A stretch of 64,000 nt of DNA, taken from Niallia taxi. Lineage in GTDB: Bacteria; Bacillota; Bacilli; Bacillales; Cytobacillaceae. Shown here piece after piece: positions 27,344-35,740 of the stretch (position 1 is the stretch's first letter; each line of letters starts with the position of its first letter). The position numbers were made by a program, and so were the translations under genes. A model generated the notes under the pieces. The model ran no database searches. It was not told the DNA's origin and saw only the letters and a list, made by a program, of their open reading frames with translations. The DNA lies in the NCBI RefSeq assembly GCF_032818155.1, contig NZ_CP102589.1:978001-1042000 (forward strand), in the 5' to 3' direction.

Positions 27344-28183
27344 ATGAAACATTTACAAGATACAGTTGCATTATCAAATGGAGTCCAAATGCCATGGTTA
27401 GGACTTGGTGTATTCCAAGTGGAAGATGGTTCCACTGTTGTTGAGTCTGTTCGCACAGCGATAAAAAATGGATATCGCAGTATTGATACGGCGGCTATTT
27501 ATCAAAATGAAACAGGTGTTGGGCAAGGCATTAAGGAGGGACTTGCGGAAGCTGGTATCAGTCGCGAAGAGCTTTTCATCACGTCTAAAGTTTGGAATGA
27601 AGATTTAGGCTATGACAAAACACTTGCAGCGTTTGAAACAAGCTTAGAAAAGCTAGGATTGGACTATTTGGATCTTTATTTAATCCACTGGCCAAAAGCT
27701 AATAAATATCAAGAGGCTTGGAGAGCACTAGAAACACTATATAGGAATGGAAAGGTAAAGGCAATCGGTGTAAGCAACTTCCAAATTCATCATTTGGAGG
27801 AGTTAATGAAGGATGCGGAAATTAAACCAATGATTAACCAAGTCGAGTTCCATCCAAAGCTAACACAAGTAGAATTAAGAGCTTTTTGCCAGCAGCACGG
27901 CATCCAAGTTGAAGCATGGTCGCCGCTGATGCAAGGCAAGCTTTTAGATAATAGTCTATTAATGACAATTGCTGCAAAATATAATAAATCTGTTGCACAA
28001 GTTATCATTCGCTGGGATTTACAAAATGGGGTCATTACTATTCCTAAATCTATTAAAGAGCATCGTATCATCGAAAATGCAGATGTGTTTGATTTCTCCT
28101 TAACTTCAGAAGAAATGGAGCAAATTGCAGGCTTGAATGAAGACTTGCGTGTTGGTCCAGATCCAGATAATTTTGATTTTTAA
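27344..28183 (+). CDS. Aldo/keto reductase (YtbE/YvgN-like)
   Basis: 279 residues, NADPH-dependent TIM-barrel reductase. The catalytic tetrad is present: Asp and Tyr in SIDTAAIYQNE, Lys in ITSKVWN, His in YLIHWP; the cofactor loop IPKSIKEHRIIENADVFDF is conserved. Relatives reduce methylglyoxal and other aldehydes. Its place behind an exporter and next to an HxlR regulator suggests a reactive-carbonyl response module. Confidence 0.92.
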   Translation: MKHLQDTVALSNGVQMPWLGLGVFQVEDGSTVVESVRTAIKNGYRSIDTAAIYQNETGVGQGIKEGLAEAGISREELFITSKVWNEDLGYDKTLAAFETSLEKLGLDYLDLYLIHWPKANKYQEAWRALETLYRNGKVKAIGVSNFQIHHLEELMKDAEIKPMINQVEFHPKLTQVELRAFCQQHGIQVEAWSPLMQGKLLDNSLLMTIAAKYNKSVAQVIIRWDLQNGVITIPKSIKEHRIIENADVFDFSLTSEEMEQIAGLNEDLRVGPDPDNFDF

Positions 28184-28190
28184 TACTCGT

Positions 28191-28226
28191 AAAGGCCTGA
28201 CTCCAAATGGATCAGGCCTTTTTATC
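28191..28226 (+). terminator. Terminator of the MFS-aldo/keto reductase operon
   Basis: AAAGGCCTGA (28191-28200) pairs with TCAGGCCTTT, followed by T-rich sequence. Confidence 0.92.
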
Positions 28227-28248
28227 GATGTTGGAGGGGAGTTGTTTT

Positions 28249-28314
28249 ATGAAAACTTCAGAAAGCAAAATTTGTTGGTTTCCATTTCAAGGGGAGAGTG
28301 GACCTTTTAGATAA
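28249..28314 (+). CDS. Possible 21-residue peptide ORF
   Basis: ATG 28249 follows GGAGGGGAG by about 8 nt and opens 21 codons (start MKTSESKICWFPF) before TAA. The ribosome-binding site is strong for so short an ORF. It may be a real micropeptide or the remnant of a longer gene. Nothing recognisable. Confidence 0.3.
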   Translation: MKTSESKICWFPFQGESGPFR

Positions 28315-28401
28315 TCAATAGACGACGCTTTTTCTAACTATTTCTAAAGTAAACTAACAGCTATTTTGCTGAAAAGTCTGACCTTATTAAAAAAATTACG
28401 C

Positions 28402-28500
28402 TACATGTACGTACCATTGTTATATAGTTAATAAGTTTTATAAAAATAAAACTATTTTCTCTATACATGTACGTACGAATATATGATAAAATGTACGTGT
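28402..28500 (+). promoter_or_regulatory. Repeated TACATGTACGTAC motifs upstream of rpiB
   Basis: Two identical 13-mers TACATGTACGTAC at 28402-28414 and 28464-28476, and a related ATGTACGTGT at 28491-28500. The second copy lies about where a -35 would be relative to TAAAAT at 28487-28492, and the third overlaps the start region. The motif is made of the nested palindromes TACATGTA and GTACGTAC. It looks like a multi-site operator; the regulator is unknown. Confidence 0.55.
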
Positions 28501-28551
28501 CAAAATAAATTTCATGAAAAGGTCTAAAATAGTTAGGAAGGGGATAGGGAA

Positions 28552-28998
28552 TTGAAGCTGGCAATCGCAAGTGATCATGGCGGCTTTCGTTTGAAAGAAG
28601 CAGTAAAGGCATATTTAGCAGAGAAGGGCCTTGAGGTTCTTGATTTCGGGTGTACTGGCACAGAGAGTGTCGATTTTCCTGGGTATGCTAAGAAGGTGGG
28701 CGATGCTGTTAATGCTGGTGAAGCAAAATTAGGCATTCTTTGTTGTGGAACAGGGATAGGCATGAGCATTGCCGCAAATAAACTAAAAGGGATTCGTGCT
28801 GCTGCAGTTGGGGATGTGTTTACTGCTAAAGCTACAAGGGAGCATAATGACAGCAATGTTCTTTGTTTAGGGGAGCGTGTAACTGGAGAGGGATTAGCCT
28901 TAACTATTGTGGATACATGGCTGAATGCTGAATTTCTAGGAGGCAGGCATGCCCAAAGGGTAAACGCTATCAGTAATTTGGAAGCAGAGCTCTGCTGA
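28552..28998 (+). CDS. rpiB: Ribose-5-phosphate isomerase B (RpiB/LacAB family)
   Basis: 148 residues. Interconverts ribose-5-phosphate and ribulose-5-phosphate. Family hallmarks: N-terminal IASDHGGFRLKE, the active-site Cys in LCCGTGIGMSIAANK, and RAAAVGDVFTAKATREHNDSNVL. TTG start follows AAGGGGATAGGGA. An evolutionarily unrelated isomerase, RpiA, is encoded at 41085. Upstream repeats suggest specific regulation. A gap of 135 nt with its own candidate promoter separates it from the PFK-like gene. Confidence 0.92.
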   Translation: MKLAIASDHGGFRLKEAVKAYLAEKGLEVLDFGCTGTESVDFPGYAKKVGDAVNAGEAKLGILCCGTGIGMSIAANKLKGIRAAAVGDVFTAKATREHNDSNVLCLGERVTGEGLALTIVDTWLNAEFLGGRHAQRVNAISNLEAELC

Positions 28999-29053
28999 CT
29001 AAGGGAGATATCTGAAAAATCTGCTAAAAATAATCCTCTAAAAGACAAGTTTT

Positions 29054-29082
29054 TTTCCATTGCTCTAATAATCCTATATAAT
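29054..29082 (+). promoter_or_regulatory. Candidate promoter of the PFK-like-tkt pair
   Basis: TATAAT at 29077-29082 with a weak TTTCCA 17 nt upstream. The -10 is perfect but the -35 is poor. Confidence 0.4.
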
Positions 29083-29133
29083 ACCATTATACGAAAGTAA
29101 AAACGCATGCAAAAATTTAGGGGGTAAAATGCT

Positions 29134-30000
29134 TTGAAAGTGGGAGTAATTGTCTTTGGGAGTTTGCCTGCAGGGGTCAAACAAATAGTGTATAAAATGC
29201 AGCTTCATTTGGCTTCTAAGCACGAATTGGTAGGAATGGAGATAGAAAAGGATACAGGTGCAGCAACGTATAGAGAGTTGAACATTAACAGCGACGCTCC
29301 TTATTTAAGCCAATCTATGCTGATGATGTCTGCATATCCTGAAGATAATAAATGGGAAGAAATTTTCTCGGCAGTGGACGCTGCTGTTGTTATCGGAAAT
29401 AAAGAGGCAAAGGAAAAATGGGAAACGCATCTTGCTGGCCGTTCTTCTGTTCGTTCTTTGTTTGTGCCAGTATCAATTTATAACGATATGGAAGGTTCTG
29501 ATTCTTCTTTAGGATATGATACTGCTGTTAACAGCATTGTTGATAATATTTTAAGAGTCAAAGATACGATTAATTCGTTGAAGTATGATAAACCGAGGTT
29601 ATTCGGTTTTTCTATAGATGGAAGCCCCTCCACAAAAATGCTGAAGGATATCTCCATTGCAGGAGATGGTCATTATTTTGCACAGGCAGCTAGTGAAGAG
29701 GAAATACTTTCTTTAAGAGAACGAATTGAAAACAGCTTTACGGAGTGGAACACGTCCTCCGTTATTGTTTATAGCAAGGCTTCAGCAAATGAGGCTCAAG
29801 AAAAAGTGGTCGACCAGTTGAATGTGGACTTTAAATACACGGAAATTGATGAAGCACTTTGTATGGGAACAAACCCAACTTCTGCAGACCGAATCATTGC
29901 TAATGGACTGGCAGTAGAGATATTATCATGGGTGCAGAATGAGCAGGAAACAGGCCAAGTGGCTGTTCACACAGATGGGTTTACCTTTTTGAAGAAATAA
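29134..30000 (+). CDS. Phosphofructokinase-fold protein lacking catalytic residues (probable pseudoenzyme)
   Basis: 288 residues. Clear homology to bacterial PfkA in two places: residues about 110-150 ([13 protein letters not shown] then [14 protein letters not shown]) align with VPGTIDNDIPGTD and IGFDTALNTVIDAI of PfkA, and [21 protein letters not shown] aligns with the QRGGSPTAADRVLASRLG segment. The key residues are gone: the catalytic Asp of TIDND is Tyr, the ATP loop GGDSPGMN reads [14 protein letters not shown] reads GNKEA, and the MGRHAG and HIQRGGSP substrate loops are replaced. Glycolytic activity is therefore unlikely; a regulatory or sugar-phosphate sensing role is an inference. 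TTG 29134 is 9 nt after AGGGGG (the nearby ATG 29129 hits a stop at once). Transketolase starts 26 nt downstream, implying one transcript. Confidence 0.75.
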   Translation: MKVGVIVFGSLPAGVKQIVYKMQLHLASKHELVGMEIEKDTGAATYRELNINSDAPYLSQSMLMMSAYPEDNKWEEIFSAVDAAVVIGNKEAKEKWETHLAGRSSVRSLFVPVSIYNDMEGSDSSLGYDTAVNSIVDNILRVKDTINSLKYDKPRLFGFSIDGSPSTKMLKDISIAGDGHYFAQAASEEEILSLRERIENSFTEWNTSSVIVYSKASANEAQEKVVDQLNVDFKYTEIDEALCMGTNPTSADRIIANGLAVEILSWVQNEQETGQVAVHTDGFTFLKK

Positions 30001-30026
30001 CGACAATCCATAAAGGGCGGGAAATG

Positions 30027-32042
30027 ATGAGTGAAATGACGAAGACAAATATTGAGCAAATGGCAATCAATACAATCAGAACACTATCTATTGATGCTGT
30101 CGAAAAATCCAATTCAGGTCACCCAGGAATGCCAATGGGTGCAGCACCGATGGCGTATGCATTATGGGCAAAGGAAATGAATCATAATCCAGCAAACCCA
30201 AATTGGTTTAACAGAGACCGTTTTGTGCTGTCTGCAGGACACGGTTCTATGCTGTTGTACAGCCTGCTGCACTTGTTTAATTATGGTGTGAGCATTGATG
30301 ATTTGAAGAACTTCCGTCAATGGGGCAGCAAAACTCCTGGACATCCGGAATTCGGTCACACTCCTGGAGTGGAAGCAACTACAGGCCCACTTGGACAAGG
30401 GGTTGCTATGGCGGTAGGAATGGCAATGGCAGAAAGGCATCTTGCTGAAACTTACAATAAAGAAGGCTATCAAGTAGTTGACCATTATACATACAGCATC
30501 TGTGGAGATGGTGATTTAATGGAGGGTGTTTCTGCAGAAGCAGCTTCTCTTGCAGCACATCTAAAGCTGGGAAGATTGGTTGTCCTTTATGATTCAAATG
30601 ATATTTCCCTTGATGGTGACCTGCATCTTTCCTTCTCTGAAAGTGTGCAAAAACGTTTTGAAGCATACGGGTGGGAGGTCCTTCGTGTCGAGGATGGCAC
30701 TGATATTACTGCAATTCAGAAAGCGATCTCTCAAGCGAAAATATCAGATGTGCCAACATTGATTGAAGTCAAAACAGTCATCGGCTACGGTTCGCCGAAT
30801 AAAGGCGGTAAATCAGCATCCCATGGTGCGCCGCTTGGAGCTGACGAAACATTGCTTGCAAAAGCTGCATACAGCTGGGATTACGAAGAAGCCTTCCATG
30901 TGCCAGCAGAGGTTGCTGAGCATTATGCAGGCTTAGCTGAAGAAGGTCAAGCAAAGGAAAATACTTGGAATGAAATGTATGACAAATATAAATCAGCATA
31001 TCCAGAGCTTGCCGAGCAGTTTGAAACAGCTGTGAAGGGTGAGGTTCCTGCAAATTTACAAGAAAGCCTGCCTGATTTTGAAGCGGGGAGCTCTATGGCA
31101 ACAAGAGATTCCTCTGGCAAAAGCATTCAAGCTGCTGCAAAGGCAATTCCTGCATTTATGGGCGGTTCTGCTGACTTGGCAGGCTCTAATAAAACGTTGA
31201 TTGCTGATGAAAAGAATTTTGCAATCGACAGCTATGCTGCGAAGAATATTTGGTTCGGTGTTCGTGAATTTGCAATGGGTGCAGCAATCAACGGAATGGC
31301 ATTGCATGGTGGAGTGAAAGTATTCGGAGCAACATTCTTTGTTTTCTCTGACTATCTTCGTCCAGCAATTCGTCTTGCAGCATTGATGAAGCTTCCTGTA
31401 ACATATGTCTTCACACATGACAGTATTGCTGTAGGAGAGGATGGTCCGACACATGAGCCAGTTGAGCAGCTTGCTTCCTTGCGTGCAATGCCAGGCCTTT
31501 CAGTCATCCGTCCTGCTGATGCGAAGGAAACAGCAGCCGCATGGCAAATTGCCTTGGAAAGCAAGGATACTCCGACTGCTTTAGTACTGACTCGTCAAAA
31601 CTTACCAACATTAGACTTGTCAAAGTCAGCGGCATATGAAGGTGTAAGCAAAGGGGCTTATACAGTTTCAGCAGCAAAAGGTGAGGCACAGGGCTTGCTG
31701 CTTGCCAGCGGGTCAGAAGTTTCACTTGCAATCAAAGCACAAGCAGCGCTTGCGCAAGAGGGCGTTAATGTAAGTGTCGTCAGCATGCCAAGCTGGGATT
31801 TGTTCGAAAAACAATCAAAGGAATATAAAGAAAGCGTGCTTCCAGAAGGTATTCAAGCACGTGTGGCAATTGAGGCAGGTGCTTCACTTGGGTGGAGAGA
31901 GTACATCGGTTCTAAAGGGGAGCATATTACGATAGACCATTTCGGTGCATCTGCTCCAGCCGACAAGCTTTTCCAAGAATACGGCTTTACAGTTGAGAAC
32001 ATATCAGCAAAAATAAAAGCGCTTATAGAAGCAACAAAATAA
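30027..32042 (+). CDS. tkt: Transketolase
   Basis: 671 residues, full length. Thiamine-diphosphate enzyme of the non-oxidative pentose phosphate pathway, moving two-carbon units between ketoses and aldoses. Motifs: [28 protein letters not shown], the ThDP motif [32 protein letters not shown], the EGPT-type [19 protein letters not shown], and the C-terminal transketolase domain. ATG 30027 is better spaced from GGGCGGG than ATG 30024. It follows the PFK-like gene closely and ends in a strong terminator. Confidence 0.96.
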   Translation: MSEMTKTNIEQMAINTIRTLSIDAVEKSNSGHPGMPMGAAPMAYALWAKEMNHNPANPNWFNRDRFVLSAGHGSMLLYSLLHLFNYGVSIDDLKNFRQWGSKTPGHPEFGHTPGVEATTGPLGQGVAMAVGMAMAERHLAETYNKEGYQVVDHYTYSICGDGDLMEGVSAEAASLAAHLKLGRLVVLYDSNDISLDGDLHLSFSESVQKRFEAYGWEVLRVEDGTDITAIQKAISQAKISDVPTLIEVKTVIGYGSPNKGGKSASHGAPLGADETLLAKAAYSWDYEEAFHVPAEVAEHYAGLAEEGQAKENTWNEMYDKYKSAYPELAEQFETAVKGEVPANLQESLPDFEAGSSMATRDSSGKSIQAAAKAIPAFMGGSADLAGSNKTLIADEKNFAIDSYAAKNIWFGVREFAMGAAINGMALHGGVKVFGATFFVFSDYLRPAIRLAALMKLPVTYVFTHDSIAVGEDGPTHEPVEQLASLRAMPGLSVIRPADAKETAAAWQIALESKDTPTALVLTRQNLPTLDLSKSAAYEGVSKGAYTVSAAKGEAQGLLLASGSEVSLAIKAQAALAQEGVNVSVVSMPSWDLFEKQSKEYKESVLPEGIQARVAIEAGASLGWREYIGSKGEHITIDHFGASAPADKLFQEYGFTVENISAKIKALIEATK

Positions 32043-32062
32043 TACAAAATAATTCGAAGAAG

Positions 32063-32086
32063 CCTGCCGTTTTGGCAGGTTTTTTT
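32063..32086 (+). terminator. Terminator of tkt
   Basis: CCTGCC, loop, GGCAGG followed by seven T. Confidence 0.9.
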
Positions 32087-32222
32087 CATGGATTCTACAC
32101 TAATTATCCTTCCTGGTCTTTCTATTACTTTGCTAGTAGAATATAATAGATTTATATAATGAGGAATATCACATTCTTGTTCAAATAGGAATAACTAGTT
32201 TTTAAAAAAGGTGGGACTCTTC

Positions 32223-33416
32223 ATGTGGCAAGATTGGCTGTTTGAATTTTTAAAAGGATTTGGAAAGCTTTTTCTTCATCCTTTGTTTTATGTATCCTTT
32301 CTTCTAGCTGCCTACTTAGGTGTCTCGAGGGTAAAGATGGAAAGAAAGGAATTTACCATCAGGGCAAAAAATGCCTTTTATGAGCTGCGACAGCTCCTGC
32401 CAATGGGAATTATTATAGGGCTGTGCATGTCCATCCTTTCAATTGGACTCGTTCTTGTTGTACCGATGGAATTGATTATTTATACAGGAGTTTTTACAAT
32501 CCTGCTTGGGTTACTTGGAAAAACACGCTTGCTTTCCCCTGCTTATACACTTGGTTTAGGGTTATTGGCAACAATGGCTTCCCTTTATATGGGCTGGGAT
32601 TTTTTCCTGTTTTCCAAGGGGGCTATAGGTGAAGGTACATACATTTTCCCGACAGCTGTTGCAGTATTAGGCTTACTGCTTGCAGCAGAAGGCTTGCTGA
32701 TGGAGAAGAATGGCAGTAAAGGAACATCTCCTCGTTTGAAAAAAAGCAGCAGGGGCCAATCAATCGGCATACATTTGTCAGAAAGAGTATGGCTTGTGCC
32801 AATGTTTCTGTTCCTGCCAAACGGTATTCTTTCAATTCCAATCGAAGGCTGGCCTGCATTTACTGTCGGTAATGAAACATATTCCTTTATCTTTGTGCCA
32901 TTTTTGCTTGGATTTAGACAAGCCGTACAAGGAATGCACCCAACCCCTGCAATAAAAGCAGTTGGCAGAAAGGTCTTTTTGCTTGGGATTTTTATTGCAT
33001 TGAGTGCAGCTGCAGCGTATTTTATCCCGCTCGCAGCAATTGGAAGCATTCTTGTTGCGATCATTTGCCGCGAATGGATTACAGCTAGCCAAAAAGCAAA
33101 GGAAAAAAATAAAGCCTTTTATTTCACGAAGAAAAATAACGGTATTATGATTTTAGGTGTCGTACCTGAATCCCCAGCAGATAAGATGGACCTTAAGGTA
33201 GGGGAAGTCATCACAAAAGTAAACAGTATTTCTGTGCATGATGAAATTCAGTTGTACAGAGCACTGCAAAAAAACTCTGCACATTGCAAGATAGAAGTTC
33301 TCGATATAAATGGAGAGGTCCGATTTGCACAACGTGCTCTGTACGAAGGCGACTATCATAAGCTTGGTATTCTGATGATTCAGGATGATAAGGCTAGGGA
33401 TGATGAGGCAGTATAA
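32223..33416 (+). CDS. minJ: MinJ, topology factor of the division-site selection system
   Basis: 397 residues. About seven to eight membrane segments (through residue 285) and a C-terminal PDZ domain (about 300-385; GIMILGVVPESPADKMDLKVGEVITKVNS). In B. subtilis MinJ links MinD to DivIVA at the septum and poles. Assignment rests on this architecture and on synteny (ctpB ... minJ ... csbA-uvrB). ATG 32223 is 7 nt after GGTGGG and preferred over GTG 32211, which is part of that site. Confidence 0.88.
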   Translation: MWQDWLFEFLKGFGKLFLHPLFYVSFLLAAYLGVSRVKMERKEFTIRAKNAFYELRQLLPMGIIIGLCMSILSIGLVLVVPMELIIYTGVFTILLGLLGKTRLLSPAYTLGLGLLATMASLYMGWDFFLFSKGAIGEGTYIFPTAVAVLGLLLAAEGLLMEKNGSKGTSPRLKKSSRGQSIGIHLSERVWLVPMFLFLPNGILSIPIEGWPAFTVGNETYSFIFVPFLLGFRQAVQGMHPTPAIKAVGRKVFLLGIFIALSAAAAYFIPLAAIGSILVAIICREWITASQKAKEKNKAFYFTKKNNGIMILGVVPESPADKMDLKVGEVITKVNSISVHDEIQLYRALQKNSAHCKIEVLDINGEVRFAQRALYEGDYHKLGILMIQDDKARDDEAV

Positions 33417-33420
33417 AGGA

Positions 33421-33456
33421 AAGAGCTTGCTTGAGTGAGGCAAGCTCTTTTTTTGA
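33421..33456 (+). terminator. Terminator of minJ
   Basis: AGAGCTTGC pairs with GCAAGCTCT, followed by seven T. Confidence 0.9.
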
Positions 33457-33638
33457 TTAGCTTTGTTTGATATAAACAAGTTATTGCAACAAACGGTGAA
33501 GTACAAAGACAGTACAGAATAATCCAGGTCAGATACTAAATCTCACTCCTTTCCTAATACAAAAGCCGTTACGGAATTGGTACGAGCTGTCATATTATAT
33601 GGTGACAGTGCAAAAAAAGGACAAGGAGTGATTGATCT

Positions 33639-33878
33639 ATGGATAAAGGCACACTTATCCGTACATTAGTGTTGGCAATTGCATTGGTTAACCAAGTTTT
33701 AGTATCTGTTGGCCTATATGAAATCCCAGGTACGAGCGAGGATTGGACAAACATTATAACAAATGCATTTACGGCAATATCTGCTGCGGTTGCATGGTTT
33801 AAGAATAACTATGTGACAGCTAAAGGGAAAATGCAGAAGGAAGTTTTGAAGGCAAATAATCTTACAAAAGCGAAATAA
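33639..33878 (+). CDS. SPP1/XhlB-type phage holin (isolated)
   Basis: 79 residues. Starts MDKGTLIRTLVLAIALVNQ, contains a second hydrophobic stretch with AWFKNNYVTAKGK and ends ANNLTKAK, matching the SPP1 holin/XhlB family, in which two helices span the membrane. In phages this makes the membrane lesion that lets endolysin reach the wall. Here no endolysin, structural or integrase gene is nearby. AAGGAGTG precedes the ATG. It may be a domesticated gene or a relic. Confidence 0.85.
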   Translation: MDKGTLIRTLVLAIALVNQVLVSVGLYEIPGTSEDWTNIITNAFTAISAAVAWFKNNYVTAKGKMQKEVLKANNLTKAK

Positions 33879-33885
33879 AGTTAGG

Positions 33886-33911
33886 GAGCATCTTTTTAAG
33901 GTGCTCTTTTC
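33886..33911 (+). terminator. Terminator of the holin gene
   Basis: GAGCATCT (33886-33893) pairs with AGGTGCTC (33899-33906), one G-U, followed by TTTT. Confidence 0.75.
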
Positions 33912-34034
33912 TGTTTCTCTCGAAGGGTTTGAGCGTATTAATTTTTTATTTAAGTTGATTATTTTATAATGGTAAAGAGAGACTAGGTAAGACATAAGTC
34001 TATAGTAAGTATTTGATGAAAAGAGGGAGCAATA

Positions 34035-34757
34035 ATGAAAATAGAAGTATGGTCAGATTTTGTATGCCCATTTTGTTATATAGGAAAACGCCGCTTAGAG
34101 GAGGCAATTGCTCAATTCCCTGGTAAAGATCAGGTTGAGGTGGAGTTCAAAAGCTTTGAGCTGGACCCAAATGCAAAAACATATTCTGGCACAGGAATAA
34201 ATGAAGCTTTGGCTAAAAAATATGGCATGAGCATTGAGGAAGCGAAGAGAGCAAATGAAGGTATTGGCAGCCAAGCAGCCGAGGTTGGCTTAACATTTAA
34301 CTTTGATGAAATGAAACCAACAAATACGTTTGATGCACATCGTCTAGCGAAGTTTGCTGCTACTGTTGGTAAAGAAAAGGAAATGACGGAAAAGCTATTA
34401 GCTTCTTACTTTACAGAATCGAAGCTGATAAGTGATCATGATGTATTAGTAGAAATCGCTCAAACTGCTGGAATTGAAAAGGAAGAAACTTTAGCTGTTT
34501 TGAATGACTCAACAAAATATGCAAATGATGTCAGAATTGATGAAGCGCTAGCTCAGCAAATGGGAGTTACTGGAGTACCATTTTTTGTTATTAATCAGAA
34601 ATATTCTATCTCAGGAGCACAGCCGACAGAAACCTTCAGACGTGCACTTCAGCAAGTATGGGAAGAGGAAGGAAATGCCCCTAAGCTGCAAGACCTTTCA
34701 GGAGGAAACACAGCCGCTGCTTGCACAGACGATAACTGCGAAATCCCTGGAAAATAA
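34035..34757 (+). CDS. DsbA/FrnE family oxidoreductase (YwbO-like)
   Basis: 240 residues. Cytoplasmic thioredoxin-fold protein with CxxC (CPFC) at residues 11-14 in VWSDFVCPFCYIGKRRLEEA, helical insertion, and the cis-proline motif TGVPFFVINQKYSISGAQP. FrnE-type proteins are disulfide isomerases or polyketide isomerase-like oxidoreductases; the in vivo partner is unknown. No signal peptide. A C-terminal CTDDNC pair may add a second redox site. AGAGGGAG precedes the ATG. The gene is followed by repeat copy 2. Confidence 0.88.
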   Translation: MKIEVWSDFVCPFCYIGKRRLEEAIAQFPGKDQVEVEFKSFELDPNAKTYSGTGINEALAKKYGMSIEEAKRANEGIGSQAAEVGLTFNFDEMKPTNTFDAHRLAKFAATVGKEKEMTEKLLASYFTESKLISDHDVLVEIAQTAGIEKEETLAVLNDSTKYANDVRIDEALAQQMGVTGVPFFVINQKYSISGAQPTETFRRALQQVWEEEGNAPKLQDLSGGNTAAACTDDNCEIPGK

Positions 34758-34772
34758 CATATTATTTAAAGA

Positions 34773-35049
34773 GGCTTGGATATAAATATGTAAGACCGAT
34801 TGAAAAAACGAACTATTCTACTTTGTTGAATGATAGTTCGTTTTTTTTTTTATCAGTTCGTTTCATTGCACTACGCCCACTCGCTTTCCGCGGGGAGGAA
34901 GCTGAGCCTCCTCGTCTTCGCCTGCGGGGTCTAAAGCGTCCTCTTTTTCCCGCAGGAGTCGAGTGGCCTCCGCTCCATTCCACTAAAGTTCTACCTATTG
35001 CAATGAAACGAACCACTTTTAAAACCACATTTATTTAAAGTCCCAAGCC
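34773..35049 (-). repeat. Structured Bacillaceae intergenic repeat, copy 2
   Basis: Flanks GGCTTGG (34773-34779) and CCAAGCC (35043-35049) correspond to the ends of copy 1. A hairpin, CGAACTAT ... ATAGTTCG followed by ten T, sits near the left end as in copy 1, but the GC-rich core (about 34868-34985) is the reverse complement of the copy-1 core. The core is bracketed by the 13-bp inverted repeat GTTCGTTTCATTG and CAATGAAACGAAC. Short ORFs read from the core on both strands are artefacts. Confidence 0.8.
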
Positions 35050-35160
35050 CATTAAAAGTTAGATGTATTATTTTATTTATTTACTCGTGTTTGGACAGGT
35101 TATACTTTGTATTATTTCATCCCTTTTTTATTATTGAAATGATGTTTACATAAAAAATAA

Positions 35161-35223
35161 TTGACATGGAGGTTCCTTTTATCATAAAATTACATGCATG
35201 TGCAATTATATGTAGTGCAACTA
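35161..35223 (+). promoter_or_regulatory. marR promoter and operator
   Basis: TTGACA (35161-35166), 18 nt, TAAAAT (35185-35190), then TACATGCATGTGCAA (35191-35205) and a related TGTAGTGCAACTATTTTT. The 15-mer recurs exactly before the ABC permease gene, so it is the likely MarR binding site, placed to cause autorepression. Confidence 0.8.
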
Positions 35224-35244
35224 TTTTTCTGGAAAGGATACTAT

Positions 35245-35676
35245 ATGTCAGATAAGTATATGAATAATAAAGAATTAGGCTTGATACTTTCAAGGACTTA
35301 CTTAGCCTTTAAAAGGGCGGCTACACGCCAGATGAGCAGCTTCGGGCTGACACCAGAACAGTTTTCCGTACTGAGTGAATTGAGTAAGACAAATGGCGTT
35401 TCTCAAAAAAGGCTTGCAGAATTGACGGAAAGAGATCAGACAACAGTCGGAAAGATTCTCGATAAGCTTATAAAAAAGGAACTTGTTAGCCGGTCAGTAG
35501 ATCCATCTGACAGAAGAGCAGTCCAACTGAATATCACTAGTAAAGGACTTGATTTGCATACACAAATTTGGCCAGAGCTTGAAATGCTTGAAAAACGAGT
35601 GTATGAAGGCTTGGAGGACTCTGAAATAGAGAGCTTTATATCCACATTAAATAAAATGTATGACAATCTTTCCTAA
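35245..35676 (+). CDS. MarR family transcriptional regulator
   Basis: 143 residues. Winged-helix dimeric repressor: FGLTPEQFSVLSELSKTNGVSQKRLAELTERDQTTVGKILDKLIKKELVSR with the wing DPSDRRAVQLNITSKG. ATG 35245 is 6 nt after GGAAAGGA and gives a standard length; the longer ORF from 35194 begins inside the operator. It probably controls itself and the ABC-2 permease 64 nt downstream, releasing DNA when it binds a small aromatic ligand. Confidence 0.92.
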   Translation: MSDKYMNNKELGLILSRTYLAFKRAATRQMSSFGLTPEQFSVLSELSKTNGVSQKRLAELTERDQTTVGKILDKLIKKELVSRSVDPSDRRAVQLNITSKGLDLHTQIWPELEMLEKRVYEGLEDSEIESFISTLNKMYDNLS

Positions 35677-35691
35677 TTTTTTTTAAACATA

Positions 35692-35706
35692 TACATGCAT
35701 GTGCAA
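35692..35706 (+). promoter_or_regulatory. MarR operator before the ABC permease gene
   Basis: Exact second copy of TACATGCATGTGCAA, again followed by CTATTTTT as in the upstream site. Confidence 0.75.
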
Positions 35707-35740
35707 CTATTTTTGTGAACAGAAGTAAAGGGGAGTAGGA

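Noticed and set aside
34813..35038. Two 71-codon ORFs on both strands in repeat copy 2
   Set aside because: They are translations of the GC-rich repeat core and are seen wherever the element occurs, not genes.
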